The notes under the pieces were generated by a model, which was not told where the DNA came from, did no database searches, and worked only from the letters and a program-made list of their open reading frames with translations. A stretch of DNA of 64,000 bases from an uncultured Gemmatimonadales bacterium (GTDB lineage Bacteria > Gemmatimonadota > Gemmatimonadetes > Gemmatimonadales > GWC2-71-9): positions 124,001 to 188,000 of the forward strand of contig CAMYLY010000001.1 in NCBI GenBank assembly GCA_947259405.1, read 5' to 3'. Each line of letters begins with the position of its first letter. The stretch's first letter is position 1. Made by a program: the position numbers and the translations under genes. This document shows, piece by piece, positions 27,049 through 36,911 of the stretch.

Positions 27049-28410
27049 CTACCGACTCGAATCGCTCGCGGGGACGGCCGACCGCTGTCCGCGCTGCGCA
27101 GCAATTTGCATCCGGATCAGCTCTGCACGACCAACGACCTCGTCGAGCGCTTGTTCAGACACCGCCCAGTCCGCATCCTGCCGCAGCGCGTCAGCCAGAA
27201 AGACCGGGACCACCACCGAGGTCTCGAGATCACTAATGAGCTTGCGAACATAGAGCTCCGCGGTCACAGCGGCGGATACCCGCCCCGTATCGATCCCCAA
27301 CGCGGCCCGAACCGTCGAAACCTCGCCTTCGAGCCGATCGCGTATGTCAGCGAATATCTCCGCGGTGACGTCGATGTCATGTCGCCGGGCCTCGATCACC
27401 AAGGCTTCGTTCCGAATCATCGACGTGGCCATTTCCCTGAGCGCCTCATCACCTGCCGTCGCGACCTGTTGCTGCGTGGAGAGCGGAAGGACCTGTAACC
27501 ATCGTACGAAGTCCGCGACGGTAAAGTCCGCCTCGCGGTGACCTCCGATCACGTCCCCGGCCGACCGTGCCCGCAACGGTGAACCGGCAGCCTCTCGCAT
27601 GAGTGCCGGCGCATCCGGCCGGAGCGAAACCTCCCACGCTTCGACCAATGTTGCGAGATATGCCTCACTGGCGCGGTTCTTCGTGATCTGCTCTACCGCG
27701 GCCGTGAACTCCGGGCGCACCTCATCAAGCGGTGGTCGATACACCACGTGAAACCCGAACGAGGTTTCGAACACGTCTGATAGACCGCCTGGCTCCAGCG
27801 AGAAGACGACCTCGTCGAACTCGGGCACCATTTGCCCACGGACGATTACCCCCAAGAATCCACCGGCAGCCTTGGAGGCCGGATCCTCGTTCTGGGCGTT
27901 GGCCGCGTCCCACGAGCCGCCCTCCGCCAGCAAGCTGCGGATCCGTGACGCGCGTGTGCGCGCCGCGGACCGCTCGGCCGCCGTCATCTCGGGGCCGACC
28001 GCTAGGAGGACGTGTTTCACCAGCCGGTGATCGCCCGCCTGGTATGCGCTATCAACGGCTGTCCGTTCCAAGGCCAACTGATCATCGACGATGGTGTGGT
28101 GATACGCGTCGACCACGGCTTGGTCGACCTCAGGCCACATCGCGCGCAGCACGAGTGCCGAATCGAGCATCGAATCGCCCACCGTCACCCGCTCGGTGAA
28201 GAGCGTGTATTCGACCCAGAGATGTGCGAGTCGCTCGGCGAACTCGCGGGCGATGGGGACGTTGCCGTCCGCCACCATAATGGTCGCGAGCCGATCGACG
28301 CTGAGTTCGTACGCCCCGACCGAGGCAACGGCTTCGCCACCGACCGCGGAATCATCGCGGACGCATCCCGTGACGGCTGTGATGGCGAGAACGACAAGGA
28401 AACCACGCAT
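27049..28410 (-). CDS. parvulin-type peptidylprolyl isomerase lipoprotein
   Basis: A 453-residue lipoprotein (MRGFLVVLAITAVTGC). A helical SurA_N-like region is followed by one clear parvulin domain at about residues 135-230 (HVLLAVGPEMTAAERSAART, AGGFLGVIVRGQMVPEFDEV, ETSFGFHVVYRPPL). A further ~200-residue helical C-terminal part resembles the chaperone arms of PrsA/SurA-like foldases. With surA immediately downstream it forms a tandem of two extracytoplasmic foldases. It starts 8 bp after mfd. Confidence 0.85.
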   Translation of the reverse strand: MRGFLVVLAITAVTGCVRDDSAVGGEAVASVGAYELSVDRLATIMVADGNVPIAREFAERLAHLWVEYTLFTERVTVGDSMLDSALVLRAMWPEVDQAVVDAYHHTIVDDQLALERTAVDSAYQAGDHRLVKHVLLAVGPEMTAAERSAARTRASRIRSLLAEGGSWDAANAQNEDPASKAAGGFLGVIVRGQMVPEFDEVVFSLEPGGLSDVFETSFGFHVVYRPPLDEVRPEFTAAVEQITKNRASEAYLATLVEAWEVSLRPDAPALMREAAGSPLRARSAGDVIGGHREADFTVADFVRWLQVLPLSTQQQVATAGDEALREMATSMIRNEALVIEARRHDIDVTAEIFADIRDRLEGEVSTVRAALGIDTGRVSAAVTAELYVRKLISDLETSVVVPVFLADALRQDADWAVSEQALDEVVGRAELIRMQIAAQRGQRSAVPASDSSR

Positions 28411-28418
28411 TCGTTCGA

Positions 28419-31400
28419 CTACACTCCTCCGTTTGATCCTTCGGCGACGGCCGCGAGCGCCTTCACCAGTCCCTGATCGATCGACAGCCCACCGAGTCGC
28501 CGCAGCTTGATGGTCAGCGGCCGAGTCTGTCGAACGTCGGCCGCGAACTGCACATCGTCCAGCGCGGTCGTGAGCCGCATCATCCGTGGGCTAGCGTCGC
28601 GCCGAAAGCGAATCCTCGCGTGTTCGCCACGCACCAAGATGGTCTCGAGCCCCACGTCGCCCCCGACCACCCGCAGTTCGGTGACCGCCAACAAGCCTTC
28701 CGCCTCAGATGGCAACGGGCCAAACCGGTCCCGCAGCTCTTCGCGGATCTCCGCAATGTCCTGCACTTGCGCGGCTCGAGCCAGCCGGCGGTAAACCTCG
28801 AACTTAGCCGAGTCGTCCGGAACATAGTCGTCCGGCAGAAAGGCCGGACCATCGAACAGGACCTCCGTGAGCGGTCGTTCGGTCTTCTGGTCGTGCCCCT
28901 TCAGGGCCCGGACGGTCTCTTCCAGCCACCGCAGATAGAGGTCGACACCAACGGCATGGGCATGGCCCGACTGGGTGGCTCCTAACAGATTACCCGCTCC
29001 CCGTAGTTCGAGATCCCTCAGCGCAATCCGATACCCCGACCCCAGTTCGGTGTGGTGTTCCAGTACCTTGAGGCGTTCCTCCGCCTCGGGGTCAACGAGA
29101 TCCGGGACCAGCAGGTAGCAGTACGCACGCCGGTGTCCGCGCCCAACCCGACCGCGGAGCTGGTAGAGCTGCGCGAGACCAAACTGGTGGGCGTTATGGA
29201 CAATCATCGTATTCGCGTTGGGAACATCGAGTCCCGACTCCACGATCATGGTCGACACCAAGACGTCGACGGCGCCGGCTACGAAGCGCCGCATGACATC
29301 ATCGAGGTCCCGCTCACGCATCTGGCCGTGCGCCATTGCGACCGTGGCACGGGGCGCTAGACGTTTCGCGCGCTCGACAATCGCCTCGATCGTCTCGATC
29401 CGGTTGTGGACGAAGAACACCTGACCGCCCCGGTCGAGCTCACGCGCGATCACCTCTTCGAGTAGCTCGTCATCCCATGGTTCGATGAACGTCAACACGG
29501 GCGACCGATCGCGCGGCGCGGTTTCGATGAGCGTGAGATCCCGGAGTCCCGATAGCGCCAGGTGCAGGGTACGCGGAATTGGGGTGGCGGTGAGTGTCAG
29601 CACGTCTATTTCGAGACGGAGCGCCTTGAGTCGCTCCTTATGCCGCACACCAAAACGATGCTCCTCGTCCACGACAAGTAACCCAAGGTGTTTGAAGGTC
29701 ACATCCTTGGACAGCAGTCGATGCGTGCCAATCACAACATCGACTTTCCCGGCGACGAGATCGGCGACGACGGCCCGCTGTTCAGCGGCAGTCCGAAACC
29801 GTGACAACACCTCGACCCGGACAGGATAGTCGGCCAGGCGTTCTTGGAACGTCCGTCCATGCTGCTCCGCGAGGATCGTGGTCGGCACCAGCACCGCAAC
29901 CTGCCGATCCGCCTGCACCGCTTTGAACGCCGCACGAATGGCCACCTCGGTCTTTCCATAGCCGACATCCCCCACAATGAGGCGATCCATCGGATGGGGC
30001 TGTTCCATGTCGGCCTTCGTCTCCTCGGACGCGCGCCTTTGGTCGGGCGTGTCTTCATACAGAAAGGCCGATTCCAGCTCGCGCTGCCAGCTGGTATCAG
30101 CCGGAAAGGCGTACCCCGCCGCGAGACTCCGGCGCGCATACAGGTCGAGGAGCTCGGTCGCCAACAGCTGAATGGCTCGCTCGGCCTTGGCGCGCTGCGT
30201 CCGCCAACGGGACCCTCCCAAGCGGTGGAGGCGTGGCGGCGCCGCCGATGCATCGGCGGTCGATCGATAGGGCTCCAACTGATCCAATCGATACAGTGGT
30301 ACGTTGAGGCGGTCGCCGCCCTCGTACTCGAGAATCGCGACCTCGATCGTCGTGTCCTCACCGACCGTGATCGTTTCCACGCCGCGGTAGATGCCAATGC
30401 CGTGCTCCAGATGCACGACGTAGTCACCCATCGACAGCGCTCCCGTCGTCAGTGACCGCGTTGCCTGGCGGTACCGTCGCGCGCGCCGTAACCGCCGAGC
30501 GCGCACGAAGATCTCATGATCGCTCAGCACCGTGAGGCTGGGCAGGACGAACCCGCCCGCGAGCGATCCCAAGGCGAGCGTCGCGGGCGAACGGTTCGGG
30601 CTGCGCACGTCCTCGCCGAGCAATTCCTCCAGTCGCTCGAGCTGGCCCTCGTTGTCACAAAGAATCAGCGTCGACCCGGCAGCGACCGTGCGCGCCAGTC
30701 GTCCCATCTTGCGTTCGATCGCGGGGGGGGGCTTCAGCCGGATATCATGCTCGGCGTCAGATTCCACGAGCTGGAGTCGCGCAAACATATTCCACTGCGC
30801 TCGGAATCGGTCGGGTGGCAAATAGATCGCCTCGCGATTCGGCACATCCTCTCCACGCTTGCGCGCGAGATCGATATGGTGGCGCGCCTCATCCCAGATT
30901 CGCTCCACCTCCGCCGTGTCCACGGGATGGTCGACCACGAAGAGCGCATCACTCGGCACAACATCGAACAACGACTTCCGCACCAACTCTCCTGTCCCCT
31001 CTGCCCCATCCGTCTTAACTGGCAACACCGCTACTGATCCGATCTCGTCTTCCGACCGCTGCGTGTCGAGATCGAACTGTCGAATGGAAACGATCTCGTC
31101 TCCCCACCACTCGATCCGTGTTGGAGCAGCCATGCCAAATCCATAGACGTCGAGCAGGCCCCCGCGCACGGCGAACTGTCCCACATCACGCACCGTCGGC
31201 ACACGCTCGTACCCCAACGCTCCGAGGCGATCGATGATCTCGGCATGGTCAGCGCCTGTGCTGGCAGCAAGATCGATACGCTGTCGCACCACCGCATCCG
31301 GGGTCCGACTTACTTCCTGTAGCGCGCGCAGCGTCGTGACCACGACACGCACCTCACCTCGGGCCACTGCCTGCAGCGTTTCCGCTCGCTCACCCGCGAG

Positions 31401-31691
31401 CTCGAGGTGGGGCTCGTCCTCACCAAGCGCCTCCCGTTGCGGATACAGCCGCACACTCGCCGATACCACCGTCTCGAGATCGGAAAGCCAGAGCTCTGCC
31501 GCATGGGGTGATCCAGCGACCACGGCAAAGAATCGCTGCGTGTCACGCGCAGCCAGCGCGGCAAGCATCACCGCCGCACTCGACCCCGGTAGACCACCCA
31601 CCGTCTGCCGTGCCCCGCGGGCCGGCAGGTGGTCGGCGAGACCACGGAACGCCGGCAACTCGTCGAATGCCGTAACGAGGGAAGGAAGCAC
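28419..31691 (-). CDS. mfd: transcription-repair coupling factor
   Basis: Removes RNA polymerase stalled at DNA lesions and recruits UvrA. The 1090 residues show the full order. First is the UvrB-homology region (GLPGSSAAVMLAALAARD is its degenerate P-loop). The RNA-polymerase-interaction domain follows (GDYVVHLEHGIGIYRGVETI), then the translocase with Walker A GDVGYGKT (about 572-579), DEEH at 675-678, TATPIPRTLHLALSG and the TRG region YQLRGRVGRG. The C-terminal TRCF domain closes the protein. The GTG start overlaps the stop of the BatA-like gene (TAGTG). Confidence 0.97.
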   Translation of the reverse strand: MLPSLVTAFDELPAFRGLADHLPARGARQTVGGLPGSSAAVMLAALAARDTQRFFAVVAGSPHAAELWLSDLETVVSASVRLYPQREALGEDEPHLELAGERAETLQAVARGEVRVVVTTLRALQEVSRTPDAVVRQRIDLAASTGADHAEIIDRLGALGYERVPTVRDVGQFAVRGGLLDVYGFGMAAPTRIEWWGDEIVSIRQFDLDTQRSEDEIGSVAVLPVKTDGAEGTGELVRKSLFDVVPSDALFVVDHPVDTAEVERIWDEARHHIDLARKRGEDVPNREAIYLPPDRFRAQWNMFARLQLVESDAEHDIRLKPPPAIERKMGRLARTVAAGSTLILCDNEGQLERLEELLGEDVRSPNRSPATLALGSLAGGFVLPSLTVLSDHEIFVRARRLRRARRYRQATRSLTTGALSMGDYVVHLEHGIGIYRGVETITVGEDTTIEVAILEYEGGDRLNVPLYRLDQLEPYRSTADASAAPPRLHRLGGSRWRTQRAKAERAIQLLATELLDLYARRSLAAGYAFPADTSWQRELESAFLYEDTPDQRRASEETKADMEQPHPMDRLIVGDVGYGKTEVAIRAAFKAVQADRQVAVLVPTTILAEQHGRTFQERLADYPVRVEVLSRFRTAAEQRAVVADLVAGKVDVVIGTHRLLSKDVTFKHLGLLVVDEEHRFGVRHKERLKALRLEIDVLTLTATPIPRTLHLALSGLRDLTLIETAPRDRSPVLTFIEPWDDELLEEVIARELDRGGQVFFVHNRIETIEAIVERAKRLAPRATVAMAHGQMRERDLDDVMRRFVAGAVDVLVSTMIVESGLDVPNANTMIVHNAHQFGLAQLYQLRGRVGRGHRRAYCYLLVPDLVDPEAEERLKVLEHHTELGSGYRIALRDLELRGAGNLLGATQSGHAHAVGVDLYLRWLEETVRALKGHDQKTERPLTEVLFDGPAFLPDDYVPDDSAKFEVYRRLARAAQVQDIAEIREELRDRFGPLPSEAEGLLAVTELRVVGGDVGLETILVRGEHARIRFRRDASPRMMRLTTALDDVQFAADVRQTRPLTIKLRRLGGLSIDQGLVKALAAVAEGSNGGV

Positions 31692-33487
31692 TACGCCGCT
31701 GGTTCGCTCCGACTGCCGACAGTGGCGAGCGCAAGCTCGGCGAGGGCTGCGAGCAGCGCAGCGAGGAGCAAGCCGCCCGAGAGTCCCGCGCGTCGCGCGC
31801 CACTGAAGGCTTCGCGAATCAGTGCATCGGGACTCAGCACGCGCGCGTTCTCACCCAGCGTACGACGCACGAGCGAAGGCCCGGCCGGCTCGAGCCGACT
31901 CTCCCGCGGGTCGTGGTTGACCTCCAAAGCGCCGACTGTATCCCCGGCGGCATTCACTAAGAAGTGGACACCCAGGTCCATCGGCACTCGCAGGCGGCGA
32001 TCCGCCGGAACCGGTACGGCTCCGGTTGCGGTCATGACCTGCGTCGCGGCAACTGGAACCACGACAGCGTCGCCCGGGTGGGCTCGCACGATCCAGGATT
32101 CACTGGCGGCGACGCGGTTCGCCAGGAAATCGAGGAACGGGAGGAACCCGGCGGAGATCGGCAAGGTGGTCCACGTGTCCTCCATCCGAGAGCCAACGAT
32201 AATCACGTCATCTTCTCGTGCGGCCCACGATATCCCTCCCACCGTCGCCAATGGCGGCGCACCCCCTGTCACACCGTACCTCCGCAGTACGGTCGCGCCG
32301 GTGATGGCGTCCAGCTCACTCTCAACGAGCCACTCGCCGGTCTCGAACGCCCCGAACGCGATGCGGAGGCCGCGCGCCGCAAGTTCACGGTTAATGGCAC
32401 CGACTCTCGCCGCATCTGACGGTGGAAAAAGCACCGTGACACCCGGACCGAGTTCGTCGTCAAAGGTTACGCTCCCTCCCGTGACCACCCGACCCCCGTT
32501 CAGCAACACCTCGAACGCATCCAGCACAAACTGGCCGGCCCCGCCGCGCGCGCGCACGGCAGCGGGGAGCGCTGACCGCAGCGCAAGCCACCAGCGGTCA
32601 TCTGCCCGCAACTCGTCCGGATCCAAGGCGAGTGAGCCGGGGTGCCACCCAAACTCCGTCAAGCGACCGGATAGCGCGACACGATCACCGGGCGTGGCGA
32701 CTGCGCGGGCGAGCACGTCGTCTCCCACCATCAACCGTACGGCCGCCGCATCCATCTCGGCCCCACTGACACCGACCACCACCACTCCATCAGGGGACCA
32801 CAACACGGGCTCAGCAAACGCGGAATCGATACCACGGTTTGCCGGGATGTCCGCGGCGTCCGACAGCAGAGTCCGGGTTGGTACGGTCGCGCCGGCAGAA
32901 AACGCCGTCGCTTGGAGGTCACTCAGCACGACGACCTCACGTGCCGGAAGCGACGAACGGTCCACCACGAGCGATGCGGCACGCGCAGCCGCTGCCACGT
33001 CCAAGCGCACGACGACAGGTGCAAGCGTGTCCACGAGGGCGCTCGCCTCCGATTGTCCAATCCGCAGCGGCTGACCATCGGCAGTGACAATCCACAACTC
33101 GTCCCCCACCGCGAGGTCGGCCAGGAGTTGCCGCGCGTACCCGCGCAACCGATCGAGGACCGTGCGTCCCCCGACCACCGCACCCGAGGAGAGTGAGTTG
33201 TCGATCACCACAGCGATCGCCGTAGGCGGATGCATGCCGCCCGTACCCAAATCGGCGACGGGTCGAGCCGCCGCGAGCACGATGAGCGCGATGACCGCCA
33301 TGCGCAGCAGCATCAGCAGCAGGTTACGCAGTTTGAGTCGACGGCTGTGTTCGCGCTCGGTTGCCTCCAGATACCGAACGGCGGGGAATACCACGAGAGG
33401 GGGGAGGCGGCGACCTAACAGGTGCAGGAGTGGCGGAACGGCCACGGCCGCCAGACCGAGAAGCGCCAACGGTTGTAGGAACCCCAC
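31691..33487 (-). CDS. BatA/VWA-domain membrane protein
   Basis: A 598-residue membrane protein with the N-terminal BatA (aerotolerance) signature: MGFLQPLALLGLAAVAVPPL, LLGRRLPPLVVFPAVRYL and a second helix (RNLLLMLLRMAVIALIVLAAARP). A von Willebrand A domain follows (AIAVVIDNSLSSG, carrying the DxSxS metal site at about residues 88-92). A long variable periplasmic region comes next, and a C-terminal helix (GGLLLAALLAALAELALA). It starts 2 bp after the DUF58 gene. The pair is usually linked to a MoxR ATPase, which is not present in this window. Confidence 0.88.
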   Translation of the reverse strand: MGFLQPLALLGLAAVAVPPLLHLLGRRLPPLVVFPAVRYLEATEREHSRRLKLRNLLLMLLRMAVIALIVLAAARPVADLGTGGMHPPTAIAVVIDNSLSSGAVVGGRTVLDRLRGYARQLLADLAVGDELWIVTADGQPLRIGQSEASALVDTLAPVVVRLDVAAAARAASLVVDRSSLPAREVVVLSDLQATAFSAGATVPTRTLLSDAADIPANRGIDSAFAEPVLWSPDGVVVVGVSGAEMDAAAVRLMVGDDVLARAVATPGDRVALSGRLTEFGWHPGSLALDPDELRADDRWWLALRSALPAAVRARGGAGQFVLDAFEVLLNGGRVVTGGSVTFDDELGPGVTVLFPPSDAARVGAINRELAARGLRIAFGAFETGEWLVESELDAITGATVLRRYGVTGGAPPLATVGGISWAAREDDVIIVGSRMEDTWTTLPISAGFLPFLDFLANRVAASESWIVRAHPGDAVVVPVAATQVMTATGAVPVPADRRLRVPMDLGVHFLVNAAGDTVGALEVNHDPRESRLEPAGPSLVRRTLGENARVLSPDALIREAFSGARRAGLSGGLLLAALLAALAELALATVGSRSEPAA

Positions 33488-33489
33488 GG

Positions 33490-34413
33490 CTAGCCGAGTC
33501 TGGTGCGGCTCACCGTCGCGCGGCGCAAGACGTCGCCGAACGGCATGTCGGTGAGCACATGGTGATAATGCATCCCGCTCCCCCGGAGTGACGCTCGCCA
33601 GTCTTCGATGGTCCGTCGAACGGTTTCCTCATACACGGCTCGTAACTCACGCGGCCGAGCGATCAAGATCCCACCAGTTTCAGGATCTTCAAATCGCGCT
33701 TCGGCCGGACCTTCGAGATAGAGCTCCCCGGGGTCCATGATATGGAACACCATCACCTGATGGCCGCGGTGCTTGAGATATTGGAGCGTGCGCCGGATCA
33801 ATTCCGGCTCGACGAGCAAGTCCGACACGAGAATGACGAGTCCGCGCCGGCGTAGCAGGTCGGTCACCTTTCGAAGCGCCGGCTCCGCCACGGTGCCGGT
33901 TCCCGGATCGATGTCGACGATGGCACGAAGCAGTTGCCACCAGTGTTGCGATCGCGCACGGGCGTGCACGATCTGCCGGACGTCGTCGTCGAAGGCGATC
34001 AGCCCCGTGGCGTCGCGCTGACGAATCAACACAAGCGCAAGCGCCGCGATGAGCCGCTTCGCGTACTCCAGCTTGGTGAGACGCCGGTCACCGCTCCGCC
34101 AATCCATCGACTTGCTCACGTCGAACACCACGATCGACCGGAGGTTGGTCTCTTCTTCGAACTGTTTCACGAAGAGCCGGTCGGCCCTGCCTAGAATGCG
34201 CCAATCGAGGTACCGCAGCTCGTCGCCGGGCTGATACGGCCGGTGCTCGGCGAACTCGACGGAGAACCCGCGGAACGGCGATCGATGCAAACCGGCCAGA
34301 AACCCCTCAACCACACCACGCGCAACGATCTCGACACCACCAAGTTGGGCTACTTCGTAGGGGTCGAGGAGGTCGACGCGGTCTGTCACGAACGGGAGGC
34401 CTTTCGTCCACAC
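33490..34413 (-). CDS. DUF58 family protein
   Basis: A 307-residue protein with the complete DUF58 signature: HRSPFRGFSVEFAEHRPYQP, then GDELRYLDWRILGRADRLFV and KQFEEETN. A VWA-like fold follows with the metal site FDVSKSMDW. DUF58 proteins act with MoxR AAA+ ATPases and Bat proteins in envelope or cofactor maturation. The start is a GTG without a clear ribosome site; a GTG at 34389 is an alternative. It appears to be the first gene of a six-gene minus-strand operon running through pdxA. Confidence 0.88.
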   Translation of the reverse strand: MWTKGLPFVTDRVDLLDPYEVAQLGGVEIVARGVVEGFLAGLHRSPFRGFSVEFAEHRPYQPGDELRYLDWRILGRADRLFVKQFEEETNLRSIVVFDVSKSMDWRSGDRRLTKLEYAKRLIAALALVLIRQRDATGLIAFDDDVRQIVHARARSQHWWQLLRAIVDIDPGTGTVAEPALRKVTDLLRRRGLVILVSDLLVEPELIRRTLQYLKHRGHQVMVFHIMDPGELYLEGPAEARFEDPETGGILIARPRELRAVYEETVRRTIEDWRASLRGSGMHYHHVLTDMPFGDVLRRATVSRTRLG

Positions 34414-34545
34414 GAGAGGACAATCGCGCTGGATTCGGGATGGTGGTCAGAGCTGCTAAGTGCAAGCACATGAACAATGTAGCCGATGGTACACCGCTGG
34501 CACACGGGATGCACGGTGTTCTTATGTCCCCTCGCGAGGCGGGTT

Positions 34546-35460
34546 ATGACCGCGACAGTCCTCGCCCTTGTAGTCAGTGCTCTGATGGCACCCCAATCGT
34601 CTGACTCGGTCAGGCCGGAGGTCGTGCTCAACGTCCAGGGCAATCTCAAGCTCCGGCGCGGCCACAACGTCAAGGTGCTGGTTCGCACGGATCGGCTCGC
34701 GTTCCTCACCGTGTACCGGGTTGCGACGGATGGTCGACTCTCAGTCTTGCACCCCAAAACACCCAACGCGCAGCCCGCCTGGGAGGGAATGGTCAACCGG
34801 GGCGTTGTCGATCCCACGGGATCACTCGACCACCACACGTTCGCCGTCGATGACTACCCGGGCGTGGGATACGTGTTCGCCATCGCGAGTCCCGTTCCTT
34901 TCGACTACTCGGCGCTGGGCGATTCGGCTGGGTGGCAGGTGGAGAACCTGCTCCCGGAAGGACGCGTCACCGGGGATGCGGACGCCTTGATTGCCGACAT
35001 CGGGATCGCCACGCTGCCGGATACCATCGCTTTTTCGTACGACGAGCACCGGTACCTGGTCGAACCAACCGCGCCGCCGATCATTGCAGGTTTCTGTCCC
35101 TATTGTCTCCCGCTGTTCGGCTCGCCGTTCGACCTCCCAATCAGGGAATGGTGTGCGACGTTCCAGGCTGAGCCGCCTGACCCGTGGACTCATCTCGACG
35201 GGCTGAGCCCCCCGCCGCCATCCTCAGTCGTCGGAGGTACGCCGCCCCCAACTGTGCATCCGTCGGATATAGTCGTCGCGCAGGGCGCCAAGGAGCCACG
35301 AAAGCGCACACCCAAGATCGGATCGTCCGTCGACGGGGTGACGTCGGCCCGTGGCGGAGCGGCGGGCCCGTCCCGGCCATCACGACCTCGGCCGCCTGCG
35401 GTCCGTCCCCGCACACCAGGCCGCCGATCGCCGACCGCACCCCGCCGACGACCGACCTAG
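34546..35460 (+). CDS. exported DUF4384-like protein with Pro/Arg-rich tail
   Basis: The start at 34546 follows GAGG at 34536-34539 and gives a signal peptide (MTATVLALVVSALMAPQ). A beta domain at about residues 25-165 (VVLNVQGNLKLRRGHNVKVL, RTDRLAFLTVYRVATDGRL, VFAIASPVPFDY) resembles DUF4384. That domain is found in proteins linked to surface or secretion functions. The last ~120 residues are low-complexity, rich in Pro, Ser and Arg, including a CPYC pair, and may be disordered. It is transcribed away from the DUF58 operon. Confidence 0.65.
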   Translation: MTATVLALVVSALMAPQSSDSVRPEVVLNVQGNLKLRRGHNVKVLVRTDRLAFLTVYRVATDGRLSVLHPKTPNAQPAWEGMVNRGVVDPTGSLDHHTFAVDDYPGVGYVFAIASPVPFDYSALGDSAGWQVENLLPEGRVTGDADALIADIGIATLPDTIAFSYDEHRYLVEPTAPPIIAGFCPYCLPLFGSPFDLPIREWCATFQAEPPDPWTHLDGLSPPPPSSVVGGTPPPTVHPSDIVVAQGAKEPRKRTPKIGSSVDGVTSARGGAAGPSRPSRPRPPAVRPRTPGRRSPTAPRRRPT

Positions 35461-35523
35461 GGATCCTTGCGCCGGCGGTCGCAGCCGGCACCTTCCGAAC
35501 GTATCACAACGCGAGTCAGGCCG

Positions 35524-36873
35524 ATGCTGCACCGAACCGTGGTGTGCGCGATCACCATCAGCGCTACCGTCAACCCCACCGCTGCGCAGGAACAGCGGTA
35601 CTTCGACTGGGTGGACCTGCCGTTTCCAGCCGAGGAGTTCGTAGCACGACGAGCTGCGTTCGCGGAAAAGCTCAAGGCATCCGGCGGCATCTTTCTCGCG
35701 GTGAGCGTCGATGGTGTCAGTGGTGGTGAGACGTTCCGCCAGCAGGACACCTTCATGTATTTCACCGGTCTCGAGCTCCCCCGATCGATCCTGGCGATTG
35801 CCGCCGACGGACGCGTCACGCTCTTTGCCCCACCGCGAGACCCACGGTTCGAGAATCCTTCGCGCACCAATGACTTTCCGGGTCGCCCGCTTGCCGACGA
35901 TCCAACGATCGCGCTGCGGTCGGGAATTCAGCACCTGCGGGACAACGCGACGTTCGACGGCTTTTTCATCCGACTGATGGGCAGCGGAACTCCGATCTAC
36001 ATCGACATGGGGTCCACCGATCCTTCGCCTCCCACGGTGAGTCCCCACCTGGATTGGGATGCGCGCGACGGGTTCCACGCGTTCCTGCGCGAAGCGTATC
36101 CCCGTGCGTCACTTCGGAACGCGTTCGAACTGGTAGCACGACAACGCATGATCAAAACGCCCGCCGAGATCGCTCGGATGCGCGCGACCGCCCAACTCAC
36201 CGCAACCGCGATCGTGGAAGCTGGCGCAGCCGTTCGCACCGGCATCGATGAGCGGGGCCTCGAAGCGGTCTTTGAGGCCGCTTGTAAGGAAGGAGGATCG
36301 CAACGGCTGGCGTTCTCTTCGATCGTGAAGTCCGGCCCAAATTCGTTGTGGCCGTGGCGCGTGCTCGCATCACACTACGATCGCCGCAATCGCGTCATGC
36401 AGGATGGTGATTTGGTGATCTTCGACGTGGGATGCGAGTTGGATGGGTACGTGAGCGACGTTGGCCGAACATTCCCGGTCTCTGGCGCCTTTTCCGACCG
36501 GCAACGCGAGATTCTCGAGATGGTCACCGGAATCGCGGACACGATCATCGCTGCAATCCGCCCTGGCGTGACGTTCAGCGAACTCACCGTTCGCGCTCAG
36601 CGCGCCATTCCGAGCGCGCACCGCGCGTACATGCAAACCGGGAGCTTTTACGGACACCATCTGGGCCTTGCCACCGGGGATCCAAGCCTCCGCGATGCCC
36701 CGCTCGAGCCGGGCATGATCTTCACCGTGGAACCTTGGTACTACAATCACGACCTCGGTATCGCGGTATTCGTCGAAGACGAGATCTTGGTCACGGCGAG
36801 CGGGGCGGAGCTGCTGACCGGATCGCTTCCGCGATCGGCCGCGGGACTCGAAGCGATCGTGCAGCGACGCTAA
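35524..36873 (+). CDS. exported M24 family metallopeptidase (Xaa-Pro aminopeptidase type)
   Basis: A 449-residue protein. The start at 35524 yields a signal peptide (MLHRTVVCAITISATVNPTAAQ). An N-terminal creatinase-like domain (PAEEFVARRAAFAEKL to NAFELVARQRMIKT) precedes the pita-bread catalytic domain. All five metal ligands are visible: Asp301 and Asp312 (IFDVGCELDGYVSDVGRTF), His378 (GHHLGLATG), Glu403 (FTVEPWYY) and Glu420 (FVEDEILV). It cleaves N-terminal residues before proline, here in the periplasm or outside. It may belong with argE downstream. Confidence 0.92.
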   Translation: MLHRTVVCAITISATVNPTAAQEQRYFDWVDLPFPAEEFVARRAAFAEKLKASGGIFLAVSVDGVSGGETFRQQDTFMYFTGLELPRSILAIAADGRVTLFAPPRDPRFENPSRTNDFPGRPLADDPTIALRSGIQHLRDNATFDGFFIRLMGSGTPIYIDMGSTDPSPPTVSPHLDWDARDGFHAFLREAYPRASLRNAFELVARQRMIKTPAEIARMRATAQLTATAIVEAGAAVRTGIDERGLEAVFEAACKEGGSQRLAFSSIVKSGPNSLWPWRVLASHYDRRNRVMQDGDLVIFDVGCELDGYVSDVGRTFPVSGAFSDRQREILEMVTGIADTIIAAIRPGVTFSELTVRAQRAIPSAHRAYMQTGSFYGHHLGLATGDPSLRDAPLEPGMIFTVEPWYYNHDLGIAVFVEDEILVTASGAELLTGSLPRSAAGLEAIVQRR

Positions 36874-36911
36874 CTTGCCGGGCGTGGTCCACCCCATCAC
36901 ACTTTGCCATC

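Noticed and set aside
36432-36911. Upstream extension of argE through the M24 peptidase gene
   Set aside because: Shadow sequence; ATG 36912 gives the usual ArgE N-terminus.
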